Assembly: GCF_002838065.1 (NCBI RefSeq)
Contig: NZ_PIZU01000031.1
Location: 1-41,116 of the forward strand
DNA: 41,116 bases
Reading direction: 5' to 3'
Source: Mycobacterium hubeiense
Lineage (GTDB): Bacteria > Actinomycetota > Actinomycetes > Mycobacteriales > Mycobacteriaceae
Positions 27,274-35,651 of this stretch are shown here, one piece after another. Made by a program: the position numbers and the translations under genes. Position 1 is the first letter of the stretch. The number at the start of each line of letters is the position of its first letter. The notes under the pieces are model-generated. The model did no database searches. It had not been told where the DNA came from and saw only the letters and a program-made list of their open reading frames with translations.

Positions 27274-27969
27274 CTAGCGGGCGCCGATCGGGACGAAGCC
27301 CGAACCGGGACGGTTCTTGGCGACGATGTCGGCCAGCTGCGTGTTGATCGACATCGTGACCGCGGGCGTGTGCAACGGGATGTACTTCACCACGCACGTC
27401 GGCAGCTCTTCGGTGAACGCGCCGTGGATCATGCCGACCAGTCGGTTGTTGACGGTGACCGGCGCACCGGAGTCGCCCGGCTGACCGCACACCTGGTTGA
27501 CGATGGTGCCGGGGTCTTCACCGGGCCCCCACGTCACGCCGCACGAATACCCCGTGGTGCGGCCCAACTTGCACGCGACATCGCCGAACGCCGGATCCGG
27601 GCCGAGGCCGTCGATCTGAAACCCGTTGACATTGTTGATCGGCCGGACTTTCTGCGGGTCGAACTCGATGACCGCGTAGTCGAGCGCCTCGTTGCCCGCG
27701 ACCATCACGCCCACCACGCCCGCCGCATCGGCGCCCTCGACCGCCACCGGAGCGCCGGGCCCGCCACAGTGAGCTGAGGTGAACCCGACGAGCTTGCCGC
27801 GATTGTCGTGTCCGATGGCGGTCAGTGTGCACAGCGTGCCGCCGTCGACGACGATGCCCGAGCCGCCGCCCAGCGTCACGGGTTCCACCGCGCCGGCCTT
27901 CGGAGCGAGCACCACGGCCAGGCCCACGATCGCCGCCGCTACCCCGAGGTGCCGGCGGAATCCGGTCAA
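27274..27969 (-). CDS. Secreted chymotrypsin-like serine protease (Rv3668c homolog)
   Basis: 231 residues. A signal peptide (RRHLGVAAAIVGLAVVLAPKAGA) precedes a trypsin-fold domain with the full triad: His in FTSAHC, Asp in ALDYAVIEF and Ser in GQPGDSGAP. Several Cys (TLCTLT/SAHC, ACKLGRTTGYSCGV, NQVCGQ) could form disulfides, as expected outside the cytoplasm. Substrate unknown. The start appears to be TTG at 27969, with GGGGAGG about 4-5 nt upstream; no better in-frame start exists. It is a single gene, convergent with acs. Confidence 0.88.
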   Translation of the reverse strand: MTGFRRHLGVAAAIVGLAVVLAPKAGAVEPVTLGGGSGIVVDGGTLCTLTAIGHDNRGKLVGFTSAHCGGPGAPVAVEGADAAGVVGVMVAGNEALDYAVIEFDPQKVRPINNVNGFQIDGLGPDPAFGDVACKLGRTTGYSCGVTWGPGEDPGTIVNQVCGQPGDSGAPVTVNNRLVGMIHGAFTEELPTCVVKYIPLHTPAVTMSINTQLADIVAKNRPGSGFVPIGAR

Positions 27970-28103
27970 GATGCCTCCCCATCACGTGGCCCGACCCGCG
28001 TATTCAAGACGTAATCAGTCTAGAGCGTCGACCGGAATCGTTTAGGAAACGCTCGCATGGCAACATGAAGCCGCGACGACAGCGACAGCGGGAGGGAGCG
28101 TCC

Positions 28104-28616
28104 GTGAGCATTGGCGAGCGCAAGAGTGGCGTGCCGACGACCGTGACATCGATTCCGCTGGTGGATCCGCACGCACCCAAGCCCGACCCGTCCATCGGCG
28201 ACCTGGTCAAGGACGCCACTGCACAGGTGTCGACGCTGGTGCGCGCCGAGGTCGAGCTGGCCAGGGCCGAGATCACCCGTGACGTGAAGAAGGGGCTCAC
28301 CGGCAGCGTCTTCTTCATCGCCGCGCTGGTGGTGTTGTTCTACTCGACCTTCTTTTTCTTCTTCTTCGTCGCCGAGCTGCTCGACACCTGGCTGTGGCGG
28401 TGGGTGGCGTTTCTGATCGTGTTCGGATTCATGGTGCTGACCACCGCGGCACTGGCGCTCTTCGGTTATCTCAAGGTGCGCCGCATCCGCGGGCCGCAGC
28501 AGACCATCGAGTCGGTGAAGGAAACCCGCGAGGCGCTGACGCCCGGCCACGACAAGGCCGACGAGAAGGCGCTCACCGGCCCCGGCGCCGCGACCGCCGA
28601 TCCGTCAGGCTGGTAG
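28104..28616 (+). CDS. Membrane protein of the phage-holin-III/DUF1469 type (Rv3669 homolog)
   Basis: 170 residues from GTG 28104. GGAGGGA lies 6 nt upstream. A soluble N-terminus with LVKDATAQVSTLVRAEVELARAEI is followed by two adjacent membrane helices (VFFIAALVVLFYSTFFFFFF and WVAFLIVFGFMVLTTAALAL) and a charged tail. The pattern is that of actinobacterial 'phage holin superfamily III' proteins, whose role is unknown; 'holin' is only a fold label here. Its stop TAG overlaps the GTG of the next gene (TAGTG), so the two are translationally coupled. Confidence 0.85.
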   Translation: MSIGERKSGVPTTVTSIPLVDPHAPKPDPSIGDLVKDATAQVSTLVRAEVELARAEITRDVKKGLTGSVFFIAALVVLFYSTFFFFFFVAELLDTWLWRWVAFLIVFGFMVLTTAALALFGYLKVRRIRGPQQTIESVKETREALTPGHDKADEKALTGPGAATADPSGW

Positions 28617-29590
28617 TGCAGCCACCTGATCCGTCGGTGACCCGCATCGACGGTCCGTGGCGACATCTCGAGGTACACGCCAACGGGATTCGCTTCCACG
28701 TGGTGGAGGCCATCCAGAAAGACGCCGACACAAAGTTCGATGTCGCCGCCGCTGCGGCTCCGGAGACCGAGCGGCCGCTGGTCATCCTGCTGCACGGATT
28801 CGGCTCGTTCTGGTGGTCGTGGCGACACCAGCTCAAGGGGCTGACCGGGGCGCGGGTGGTCGCCGTCGACCTGCGTGGCTACGGCGGCAGCGACAAACCG
28901 CCCCGCGGCTACGACGGCTGGACGCTGGCCGGTGATACCGCGGGCCTGGTCCGCGCGCTCGGACACCAAACCGCCACGCTGGTCGGCCACGCCGACGGCG
29001 GCCTGGTCTGCTGGGCGACGTCGGTGCTGCATCCGCGTGTCGTCAAGGCCATCGCGGTGGTCAGCTCGCCGCATCCGGTGGCCTTGCGCGCCTCGGCATT
29101 GAGCCGACGTGACCAGGGCCTGGCGCTGCTTCCGTGGCTGCTGCGCTACCAGGTGCCGATCTGGCCGGAACGCGCCCTCACCCGCAACAACGCCGACGAG
29201 CTGGAACGCGTGGTACGCAGCCGCGCAAGCGTGAAATGGCAAGCCAGCGAAGATTTCTCCGAAACGATCGCGCACATGCGCCTGGCCATCCAGATCCCCG
29301 GCGCCGCGCACTGCGCGTTGGAGTACCAGCGCTGGGCGGTGCGCAGCCAACTGCGTGGTGAAGGCCGACGATTCATGACGGCGATGAAACGCCCGATCGG
29401 GGTGCCGGTGCTGCACCTACGCGGGGACGCCGACCCGTACGTGCTCGCCGACCCGGTGTATCGCACGCAGCGCTACGCACCACACGGCCGTTACGTATCC
29501 GTCAGCGGTGCAGGGCATTTCGCTCACGAGGAAGCACCTGACGAGGTCAACGAACAACTGTCCCGGTTCCTCGAGCAGGCGTACCGCTAG
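28616..29590 (+). CDS. ephE: Alpha/beta hydrolase, epoxide-hydrolase-like (EphE homolog)
   Basis: 324 residues from GTG 28616. Alpha/beta-hydrolase with oxyanion-hole HGFG (60-63) and a nucleophile elbow GHADGG with Asp127, as in epoxide hydrolases and dehalogenases rather than Ser-type lipases. The catalytic acid is likely in LRGDADPYV, and the general base is His in GAGHFAHEEAP. The lid Tyr residues expected for epoxide opening cannot be placed with certainty. It is coupled to the upstream membrane protein by a 1-nt overlap and convergent with marP, whose stop lies 4 nt inside. Confidence 0.85.
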   Translation: MQPPDPSVTRIDGPWRHLEVHANGIRFHVVEAIQKDADTKFDVAAAAAPETERPLVILLHGFGSFWWSWRHQLKGLTGARVVAVDLRGYGGSDKPPRGYDGWTLAGDTAGLVRALGHQTATLVGHADGGLVCWATSVLHPRVVKAIAVVSSPHPVALRASALSRRDQGLALLPWLLRYQVPIWPERALTRNNADELERVVRSRASVKWQASEDFSETIAHMRLAIQIPGAAHCALEYQRWAVRSQLRGEGRRFMTAMKRPIGVPVLHLRGDADPYVLADPVYRTQRYAPHGRYVSVSGAGHFAHEEAPDEVNEQLSRFLEQAYR

Positions 29591-30777
29591 CCGACGCAGG
29601 TCCCCGTCGCGACGCGCTGAGTGTTGCCGACCTTGGCCATCTGCCGGGCAACCTCGTTGGCGGTCAGCACGAATCCGGTATCGGCATCGTCGACGGCGGC
29701 GCCGAACACCACGCCGAGCACCTTGCCGCTGCGGTTTATCATCGGGCCACCCGAATTGCCTTGGCGCACAGTACCTCTGATCGTGTACACCTCACGGGTG
29801 ACGGTGGTGCTGCGGTAAATGTCGGGGCCCTTGAGTTCGATGATCTCGCGGACGCGGGCCGGGGTGGCAACGAAGTCACCCCCGCCGGGGTATCCCATCA
29901 CGACGGCATCGGTACCGCTGGGTGCCGGTGAGTCGACGAAGGTCAGCGGCTGCAACGGCAGGTTGGGTACGTCGAGGATGGAGATGTCGGCGTCCGGGTC
30001 GTAGGACACCACGCTGGCGTCGTAAGTCTGTCCGTCGGCCTCGATGGTGACACTGTCGGATCCGGCGACGACGTGCGCGTTGGACATCACCCGATTGGGC
30101 GCGACCACAAAACCGGTGCCTTCCAACACTTTCTGGCAGCCGGGCGCGACACCGCGGATCTTCACCACGCTCGACCGGGTCGCGGCCACCACCGCGTCGA
30201 CGGCCAGCGCGGCGTCGGGCGCCTCGACGTCGGCGATCGGTGTGCGGCCAAAGGGCGCCAGCACTTCGGGTATCCCGGAGGTGGTGTTGACCAACGCTTT
30301 GAGCCGCGCCGGCACGGACTTCAGCCAGCTCGGTGCGACCTCGTCGACCTGGGCGAGCACCTTGGAGCCGCGCACGGTGGCGGCCAGGTTCGGCTGATCC
30401 GACGACGTCAGCAGGCTGCCCAGCAGCCACGCGGCCACCAGCACCGCAACCAGCAGCAGGGCCATCCCGATCACCGAGTCAAAGACCCGCAGCCCGCGAT
30501 TGTGGATGGCGCCGCGCACCGCGCGGCCGAGCACCACGCCCGCGATTTCCCCGATCACGACGAGGGCGAGGATCAGGAAAATCGTGACGAACAGTTTGGT
30601 GCGCGGGCCGGTGATGTTGTCCACCACGTGCGGCGCCAGCAGCACGCCCGCCACCAGGCCGAGCACCACCCCGACGAACGCCAGCAGCGAGCCGAGCGCG
30701 CCGGACCGCCAGCCCGAGACGACGGCGACGAACGCGACGGCCAGCACGGCGATGTCGACCCATTGAGACGATGTCAT
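29587..30777 (-). CDS. marP: Membrane-anchored periplasmic serine protease (Rv3671c homolog)
   Basis: 396 residues. Four N-terminal membrane helices of the CvpA type (WVDIAVLAVAFVAVV through about residue 125) anchor a trypsin-like domain facing the periplasm. The triad is His235 (MSNAHVVAGSD), Asp264 (DPDADISILDV) and Ser342 (RQGNSGGPM), with His and Asp falling at the same numbers as in M. tuberculosis MarP. In that species it protects against acid and oxidative stress and activates a peptidoglycan hydrolase. It is last in an operon nth / thioredoxin-like / Nudix / marP in which each gene overlaps the next by 4 nt. Confidence 0.95.
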   Translation of the reverse strand: MTSSQWVDIAVLAVAFVAVVSGWRSGALGSLLAFVGVVLGLVAGVLLAPHVVDNITGPRTKLFVTIFLILALVVIGEIAGVVLGRAVRGAIHNRGLRVFDSVIGMALLLVAVLVAAWLLGSLLTSSDQPNLAATVRGSKVLAQVDEVAPSWLKSVPARLKALVNTTSGIPEVLAPFGRTPIADVEAPDAALAVDAVVAATRSSVVKIRGVAPGCQKVLEGTGFVVAPNRVMSNAHVVAGSDSVTIEADGQTYDASVVSYDPDADISILDVPNLPLQPLTFVDSPAPSGTDAVVMGYPGGGDFVATPARVREIIELKGPDIYRSTTVTREVYTIRGTVRQGNSGGPMINRSGKVLGVVFGAAVDDADTGFVLTANEVARQMAKVGNTQRVATGTCVG

Positions 30778-31556
30778 TGTTGAGCCTCACCGTATCCGTC
30801 TTCATGCCCGACGAGGGCCATTGCGTCGTCAAGTTCTCGCACGTCGTCGGTGTCCCACGGCTTGGCCCACCCGGCGACGTCGAGCATCGCCGAGATCACC
30901 TGGCCGGTGAATCCCCAGACCAGCATCTCGTTGAGCAGAAACGCCGGGCCGGCGAACCGGCGGGTGTTCGCCTTGCGGTACACCATGATCCGGTTCTCCG
31001 GGTTGATGAACGCCCGCACCGGAACACGTGCCACGATCGCGGTTTCGGATTCGTCGACAACGGCCACCGGCCCGGGGTCCGGCGAGTAGGCGAGCACCGG
31101 CACGACGTGGAAGCCCGACGGCGGGATGAACATCCGCTCGAGTGTGGTCAGCGGGTGCAGCCGGTCGGTGTCGAGGCCGGTCTCTTCGTTGGCTTCGCGT
31201 AGCGCGGTGTGCACCGGGCCGCGGTCGCTGGGGTCGGCCGCACCGCCCGGGAACGCGGCTTGGCCGGCGTGGTGACGCAGGGTCGAGGCCCGCACCGTCA
31301 ACAGCAGGTCGGCGTCATCGGGCAGGCCACCCGTCGGGGAGTCGGGCGGGCCGGAGAACAGCACCAGCACGGCGGCGTCCCGGCCGCTGCCCGTCATCGC
31401 CGCCTTCGTATGGGCCGCCATCACCATCGCCAACACATCCGGCGGTACCCGCCGCCGGTAAGCGCGTGGCACATGGTGGGCGTTGTCGACGAGCGGTTTG
31501 AGCCAGGGCGGCGCAGCGTCGGGCGTCAGCGGACCCGCTGCGCTGAGCCAGCTCAC
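30774..31556 (-). CDS. Nudix hydrolase, CoA-pyrophosphatase type (Rv3672c homolog)
   Basis: 260 residues. The segment LLLTVRASTLRHHAGQAAFP followed by GGAADPSD matches the UPF0035 signature of CoA diphosphatases. It runs into the Nudix box end REANEETGL, which holds the metal-binding glutamates. The first Glu of the canonical box is replaced, as is common in this subgroup. Likely reaction: CoA to phosphopantetheine plus 3',5'-ADP. It starts at ATG 31556 and overlaps both neighbours by 4 nt, in the marP operon. Confidence 0.87.
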   Translation of the reverse strand: MSWLSAAGPLTPDAAPPWLKPLVDNAHHVPRAYRRRVPPDVLAMVMAAHTKAAMTGSGRDAAVLVLFSGPPDSPTGGLPDDADLLLTVRASTLRHHAGQAAFPGGAADPSDRGPVHTALREANEETGLDTDRLHPLTTLERMFIPPSGFHVVPVLAYSPDPGPVAVVDESETAIVARVPVRAFINPENRIMVYRKANTRRFAGPAFLLNEMLVWGFTGQVISAMLDVAGWAKPWDTDDVRELDDAMALVGHEDGYGEAQQ

Positions 31557-32200
31557 CCGGCCACTCCTATCTTCGGGTTCACCGCCGCTGCGATCTCGTC
31601 GGCGCTGGCGAATGATCGCGGCAGGATTTCGGCCACGCTACCGTCCGGACGCAGCACCACCGTTGCAGGCATCACATTGGGCACCTTCAGCGCGGCGGCG
31701 ATCAGCCGACGGCCGTCCTGCAGCGTCGGCAGCCGCACGCCGAGTTCGGCCAGCCGCAGCAGCGCCGCGGTCTCGTTCTCGTCCTGGTGCACCGTCAGCA
31801 CCGTCACCTTTCGCCCGACCCGCTGCTGATACTCCGCCATGGCGGGCAGTTCCTCCGCGCACGGCGCGCACCAATACGCCCACAGATTCAGCACCACCGC
31901 GCGACCCGCCACCGCAGCGGCGACGTCGACGCGCGAGCCGTCCCCGGCGCATTCGACGTCGATCCCGCGCAGCGCCTCCGGGCCGGGCGCCGGCCACGCC
32001 GGTGGGCACGGGTGCAAATCGGCGCGTGCCCGCGGACCGGCCAGCGCTTCGGGGGTGTCGGCGGCGCGGTGTTCGCGGGCCACACCCGGCCCGCGGGGGC
32101 CGGTCGACGCCCCGTCGTCACCCAGTTGCAGCCACAGCGCGGTAACCAGCGCCACGGCGACGACCAGCACCGCGACGGTCCAGCGAGTTGAGGTGCTCAC
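31553..32200 (-). CDS. Membrane-anchored thioredoxin-like protein, TlpA/ResA type (Rv3673c homolog)
   Basis: 215 residues from GTG 32200, which overlaps the nth stop as GTGA. A single N-terminal membrane helix (WTVAVLVVAVALVTALWLQL) is followed by an extracytoplasmic thioredoxin fold with active-site WCAPC in LNLWAYWCAPCAEELPAM, and a cis-Pro region NVMPATVVL. A Cys pair outside the active site (LHPC and DVEC) may form a structural disulfide. Probably reduces or exchanges disulfides in envelope proteins, which suits its operon partner, the periplasmic protease MarP. The open frame extends to 32389 but only as antisense of nth. Confidence 0.88.
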   Translation of the reverse strand: MSTSTRWTVAVLVVAVALVTALWLQLGDDGASTGPRGPGVAREHRAADTPEALAGPRARADLHPCPPAWPAPGPEALRGIDVECAGDGSRVDVAAAVAGRAVVLNLWAYWCAPCAEELPAMAEYQQRVGRKVTVLTVHQDENETAALLRLAELGVRLPTLQDGRRLIAAALKVPNVMPATVVLRPDGSVAEILPRSFASADEIAAAVNPKIGVAG

Positions 32201-32949
32201 AACCCTGCGAGGGCCAGCAGATGCTCGGTTTCGGGCCCCTTGACCAGCGCCGCCGCGGTCGGCGGGTCGGTGGGCCCGGTGCCGAACGAGGGGCAATCCT
32301 TGGCCAGTACGCACACGCCGCACGCGGGCTTGCGCGCGTGGCACACCCGTCGCCCGTGGAAGATCACCCGGTGACTCAGGTCCGTCCACTCGCTGCGCGG
32401 GATGAGTTCACCGACGGCGTGTTCGACCTTGACCGGGTCCTCTTCGGTGGTCCACCGCCACCGCCGCACCAGCCGGCCGAAGTGGGTGTCGACGGTGATG
32501 CCGGGGATTCCGAAGGCATTGCCCAGGATGACGTTGGCGGTTTTGCGGCCGATGCCGGGCAGCGTCACCAGCTCTTCCATGGTGGCCGGCACCCGGCCGT
32601 CGAAACGCTCCACCAGTTTCTGGCCCAGCCGGATCAGCGAATTGGCCTTGTTGCGATAGAACCCGGTGGGCCGGATCAGCTCCTCGAGTTCGGCGCGATC
32701 GGCCTGGGCGTAATCCAGCGCGGTGCGGTACTTCTTGAACAGCGCGGGCGTGGTCAAGTTAACCCGCTTGTCGGTGCTCTGCGCGGACAGGATGGTGGCC
32801 ACCGTCAGTTCCAGCGGATTGGTGAAATCCAGCTCGCAGTACACGTGTGGAAACGCTTGCGCCAGTGCACGATTCATCCGCCGGGCACGCCGAACCAGAC
32901 CGAGGTGGGTTTCGGTGTCCCATTTCCGCGCGCGGGCCCGCACTGTCAC
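32197..32949 (-). CDS. nth: Endonuclease III
   Basis: 250 residues, Rv3674c homolog. DNA glycosylase/AP-lyase for oxidised pyrimidines. Seen: a helix-hairpin-helix LPGIGRKTANVILGNAFG with the catalytic Lys (GRKTA), the catalytic Asp in TVDTHFGRL, and the iron-sulfur ligands C-x6-C-x2-C-x5-C (VCHARKPACGVCVLAKDC). Of possible starts I prefer GTG 32949. TACGCT (32957-32962, minus strand) lies 8 nt upstream, and the M. tuberculosis protein has about the same length; GTG 32943 is an alternative. It is the first gene of the marP operon. Confidence 0.94.
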   Translation of the reverse strand: MTVRARARKWDTETHLGLVRRARRMNRALAQAFPHVYCELDFTNPLELTVATILSAQSTDKRVNLTTPALFKKYRTALDYAQADRAELEELIRPTGFYRNKANSLIRLGQKLVERFDGRVPATMEELVTLPGIGRKTANVILGNAFGIPGITVDTHFGRLVRRWRWTTEEDPVKVEHAVGELIPRSEWTDLSHRVIFHGRRVCHARKPACGVCVLAKDCPSFGTGPTDPPTAAALVKGPETEHLLALAGL

Positions 32950-33055
32950 GGATGCCAGCGTACTGACGACCTGCGACAACCACGGGCCGGCCCACGCGCA
33001 GACCGGTGACAATTCGTGATCCCGCTGAGACCTTCGCCGTGTTTACTTCAGCCTT

Positions 33056-33322
33056 GTGTCTTGGTTGCTCGTGGCGTTCATACCCGGGTTGCTGATGTTG
33101 GCAACGTTCGGGCTGGAGCGGCTCGAAGCAGGGCTCACCCGCGACGCCGTTTCGCCCAAAGACGTGGATGAGCTCCTGCAACAGGCCACGGCAGCCAGCG
33201 TCGATGGCGTGCGCCGGCGGTTACCCGAGCCCGAGCCGGTGCTCAGTTTGCCTACCCGGGGATATGTGCACCACCGGCCCAATCCGCAATTTCAGCCGAC
33301 TCGGCATGTCAATTCTGTGTAG
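33056..33322 (+). CDS. Small single-helix membrane protein (Rv3675 homolog)
   Basis: 88 residues from GTG 33056. One N-terminal hydrophobic helix (WLLVAFIPGLLMLATFGL) and a hydrophilic tail with Arg and Pro (VRRRLPEPEPVL). The position between nth and crp identifies it with Rv3675, which has no known function. It may act as a membrane-tethered cytoplasmic tail. There is no ribosome site, so it is probably leaderless or nearly so. Confidence 0.7.
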   Translation: MSWLLVAFIPGLLMLATFGLERLEAGLTRDAVSPKDVDELLQQATAASVDGVRRRLPEPEPVLSLPTRGYVHHRPNPQFQPTRHVNSV

Positions 33323-33450
33323 CGTGAGCTGTCGCGCTTCAGGCATGTTGCCGACGGCGTCGGCGGAGGCCTACCTCTAGACTGATCTCGCTAACCAGTA
33401 AGAGGTCGGCTTGCGCATGTCATATCACCCACCAGCTTAAGAGGGGCAAC

Positions 33451-34125
33451 GTGGACGAGATCCTGGCCAGGGCCGGAATCTTCCAGGGGGTCGAACCCAG
33501 CGCCGTATCCGCGCTGACCAAGCAGTTGCAGCCCGTCGACTTCCCCCGCGGGCACACCGTGTTCGCCGAGGGAGAACCCGGCGACCGGCTGTACATCATC
33601 ATTTCCGGGAAGGTCAAGATCGGCCGCCGGTCACCCGATGGCCGCGAGAATCTGCTGACGATCATGGGCCCGTCGGACATGTTCGGCGAGCTGTCGATCT
33701 TCGACCCGGGCCCGCGGACGTCGAGCGCCACCACGATCACCGAGGTGCGGGCCGTCTCGATGGACCGCGACGCGCTGCGCGCCTGGATCGCCGACCGGCC
33801 GGAGATCGCCGAGCAGCTGTTGCGGGTGCTCGCCCGCCGGCTGCGCCGCACCAACAACAACCTGGCCGACCTGATCTTCACCGACGTGCCCGGCCGTGTC
33901 GCCAAGCAGCTGCTGCAACTGGCGCAGCGGTTCGGCACGCAGGAGGGCGGCGCGCTGCGCGTCACCCATGACCTGACCCAGGAGGAGATCGCGCAGCTCG
34001 TCGGCGCGTCGCGCGAGACCGTCAACAAGGCGCTGGCCGACTTCGCCCACCGCGGCTGGATCCGCCTTGAGGGCAAGAGCGTGCTCATCTCCGATTCGGA
34101 GCGCCTGGCCCGTCGCGCCCGCTGA
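33451..34125 (+). CDS. crp: cAMP receptor protein
   Basis: 224 residues, Rv3676 homolog. cAMP-binding beta-roll (residues about 1-120, with FGELSIFDPGPRTSSATT as the phosphate-binding cassette), a dimer helix, then a winged helix-turn-helix with the recognition stretch EEIAQLVGASRETVNKALAD. A global regulator in M. tuberculosis. Two sites elsewhere in this window fit its consensus (23259-23274 and 38344-38359). The start is GTG 33451, preceded by GAGGGG 4 nt upstream. No clear Crp site precedes crp itself. It ends in a shared hairpin with the convergent hydrolase gene. Confidence 0.96.
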   Translation: MDEILARAGIFQGVEPSAVSALTKQLQPVDFPRGHTVFAEGEPGDRLYIIISGKVKIGRRSPDGRENLLTIMGPSDMFGELSIFDPGPRTSSATTITEVRAVSMDRDALRAWIADRPEIAEQLLRVLARRLRRTNNNLADLIFTDVPGRVAKQLLQLAQRFGTQEGGALRVTHDLTQEEIAQLVGASRETVNKALADFAHRGWIRLEGKSVLISDSERLARRAR

Positions 34126-34147
34126 CGCCCGATTCACAGCCATCGGT

Positions 34148-34208
34148 CGCGAGACTGTCGTTAGCGAGCGAAAGTTCGAGAAGCGAGCCCGATAACTACA
34201 GTCTCGCG
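34148..34208. terminator. Long-arm hairpin between convergent crp and metallo-hydrolase genes
   Basis: Arms 34148-34163 and 34193-34208 match at 15 of 16 positions (CGCGAGACTGT is perfect) around a 29-nt loop. There is no U-tract. Same design as the hairpin at 8703-8769, and likewise between two stop codons. Confidence 0.6.
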
Positions 34209-34213
34209 GCGGC

Positions 34214-34993
34214 TCAACTGCGCAAGTAGTCGAGCTGGGCTTGCACACTCCACTCGGCCGCATCCCAGAGTTTCTCGTCGACGTCGGTGTAGACGTGTTC
34301 GACGATCTGGCGTGCGGTGGCGTCCTCGCCGAGCTCTCGCAGCGCCCCGCGCACCTGATCCAGTCGCTCCTCGCGGTGGGCCAGATACATCGCGGTGACG
34401 GCCTCGAGGTCGTCGAGTTCCGGCCCGTGCCCGGGCAGCACCCTGCGCTGGCCCAGACCGTGTAGCCGACGCAGCGATTCCATGTAGTCGCGCAGGCTGC
34501 CGTCCTCGCTGTCGATGACGGTGGTGCCGCGGCCCAGCACGGTGTCCGCGGTGAGCACGGCATCGTCGAGCACAAACGACAGCGAGTCGGCGGTGTGCCC
34601 GGGCGTGGCCATCACGGTGATGCGCAAGCCGGCCGCGTCGATCACCTCGCCGTCGGTCAGCGGGCCACCGAGGCCGCGCAAAAACCCGCTGCCCACAGAG
34701 CGGACGACGGCTCCGGTGCGATCGACGAGCATGTCGATGCCATCGGTGTGGTCGCCATGTTTGTGGCTGATCAACACCAAGCAGATCGTGCCCAGCTCGG
34801 CCAGCTTGGCGATGTGCTCGTCGTCATCGGGGCCCGGATCGAGGACCACCATCTCGTCGCTGCCCGGCCCGCGCAGCACCCAGGTGTTGGTGCCGTCCAG
34901 CGTCATCAATCCGGGGTTGTTGCACAGCAGCACCGAGGCCGTGTCGGTCACCGGCCGCAGCAACCCGTAGGCGGGGTGCTGGGAAGCCGTCAC
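34214..34993 (-). CDS. Metallo-beta-lactamase-fold hydrolase (Rv3677c homolog)
   Basis: 259 residues. Zinc-binding signature SHKHGDHTDGID, further ligands in TPGHTADSLSF and the Asp in LTADTVLGRGT, plus a C-terminal His in RRVLPGHGPE. A winged-helix-like tail (IVEHVYTDVDEKLWDAAEWS) places it with LACTB2/hydroxyacylglutathione-hydrolase-like proteins. Substrate not established; a thioester or nucleic-acid substrate is possible. The start overlaps the RidA-family stop by 4 nt. Confidence 0.88.
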   Translation of the reverse strand: MTASQHPAYGLLRPVTDTASVLLCNNPGLMTLDGTNTWVLRGPGSDEMVVLDPGPDDDEHIAKLAELGTICLVLISHKHGDHTDGIDMLVDRTGAVVRSVGSGFLRGLGGPLTDGEVIDAAGLRITVMATPGHTADSLSFVLDDAVLTADTVLGRGTTVIDSEDGSLRDYMESLRRLHGLGQRRVLPGHGPELDDLEAVTAMYLAHREERLDQVRGALRELGEDATARQIVEHVYTDVDEKLWDAAEWSVQAQLDYLRS

Positions 34994-35445
34994 GAAACCT
35001 CGACGATCAACTCGACCTCCACCGGTGCGTCCAGCGGCAGCTCCGATACCCCGACGGCCGACCGGGCGTGCGTGCCGGCGTCGCCGAAGATCTCACCCAG
35101 TAATTCCGACGCGCCGTTGACCACGCCGGGCTGGCCGTGAAAGCCGGGGGTCGAGGCGACGAACCCGACCACCTTGACCACGCGGGTAACGGCGTCGATG
35201 CCGACCAGCGCGTGCACCGCGGCCAGCGCGTTGAGGGCGCACGTACGCGCCAGCGCCTTGCCCTGCTCGGGGCTGACGTCCGCGCCCACCTTGCCGGTCT
35301 GGGCCAGCTCACCGGCCACCATCGGTAACTGCCCGGCGGTGTAGACCAGGTTCCCGGTGCGCACCGCGGGCACGTAGGCCGCCAGCGGTGGAACGACCTG
35401 AGGCAGCTCGATGCCGAGTTCGGCGAGGCGCTGCGATGCGGTCAT
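34990..35445 (-). CDS. RidA/YjgF-family protein (Rv3678c homolog)
   Basis: 151 residues. RidA-type enamine/imine deaminase fold: GNLVYTAGQLPMVAGEL, CALNALAAVHALVG, and a C-terminal ARSAVGVSELPLDAPVEVEL. The Arg of ARSAVG corresponds to the substrate-binding Arg of active RidA, so activity is possible. RidA removes reactive 2-aminoacrylate. It is the middle member of an overlapping three-gene set, sharing 4 nt with each neighbour. Confidence 0.9.
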   Translation of the reverse strand: MTASQRLAELGIELPQVVPPLAAYVPAVRTGNLVYTAGQLPMVAGELAQTGKVGADVSPEQGKALARTCALNALAAVHALVGIDAVTRVVKVVGFVASTPGFHGQPGVVNGASELLGEIFGDAGTHARSAVGVSELPLDAPVEVELIVEVS

Positions 35446-35603
35446 TTCGGGCGCTTGAGATACGCGACGTGCTGCTCACCCGTCGGCCCCGGCAGCACCG
35501 ACACCAGCTCCCAGCCGTCTTCGCCCCACTGATCGAGGATCTGTTTGGTCGCGTGCGTCAGCAATGGGACCGTGGCGTACTCCCACCGGGTCGGTTCGCT
35601 CAT
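35442..35603 (-). CDS. DUF4177 small protein
   Basis: 53 residues, MSEPTRWEYATVPLLTHATK and onward with DQWGEDGWELVSV, the typical DUF4177 pattern. Function unknown. It is first in the set with the RidA-like and metallo-hydrolase genes, joined by ATGA overlaps. A TAAGCT box on the minus strand (35611-35616) ends 8 nt before the ATG, so its mRNA has almost no leader. Confidence 0.85.
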   Translation of the reverse strand: MSEPTRWEYATVPLLTHATKQILDQWGEDGWELVSVLPGPTGEQHVAYLKRPK

Positions 35604-35610
35604 ATGGCTG

Positions 35611-35645
35611 AGCTTATCGGGCGGCTGATATGACTTGGCTAGCAT
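35611..35645. promoter_or_regulatory. Compact divergent promoter pair
   Basis: Only 48 bp separate the two start codons (35603 minus, 35652 plus). Minus-strand TAAGCT (35611-35616) and plus-strand TAGCAT (35640-35645) both fit TANNNT and lie 7-8 nt before their start codons. Both transcripts would therefore be leaderless or nearly so, and their -35 regions must overlap. Confidence 0.55.
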
Positions 35646-35651
35646 GCACTG

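Noticed and set aside
28104..29590. Holin plus hydrolase as a phage lysis cassette
   Set aside because: Both genes are conserved core genes (Rv3669, ephE) next to acs and marP, the hydrolase has an epoxide-hydrolase-type Asp nucleophile, and no phage genes are near.
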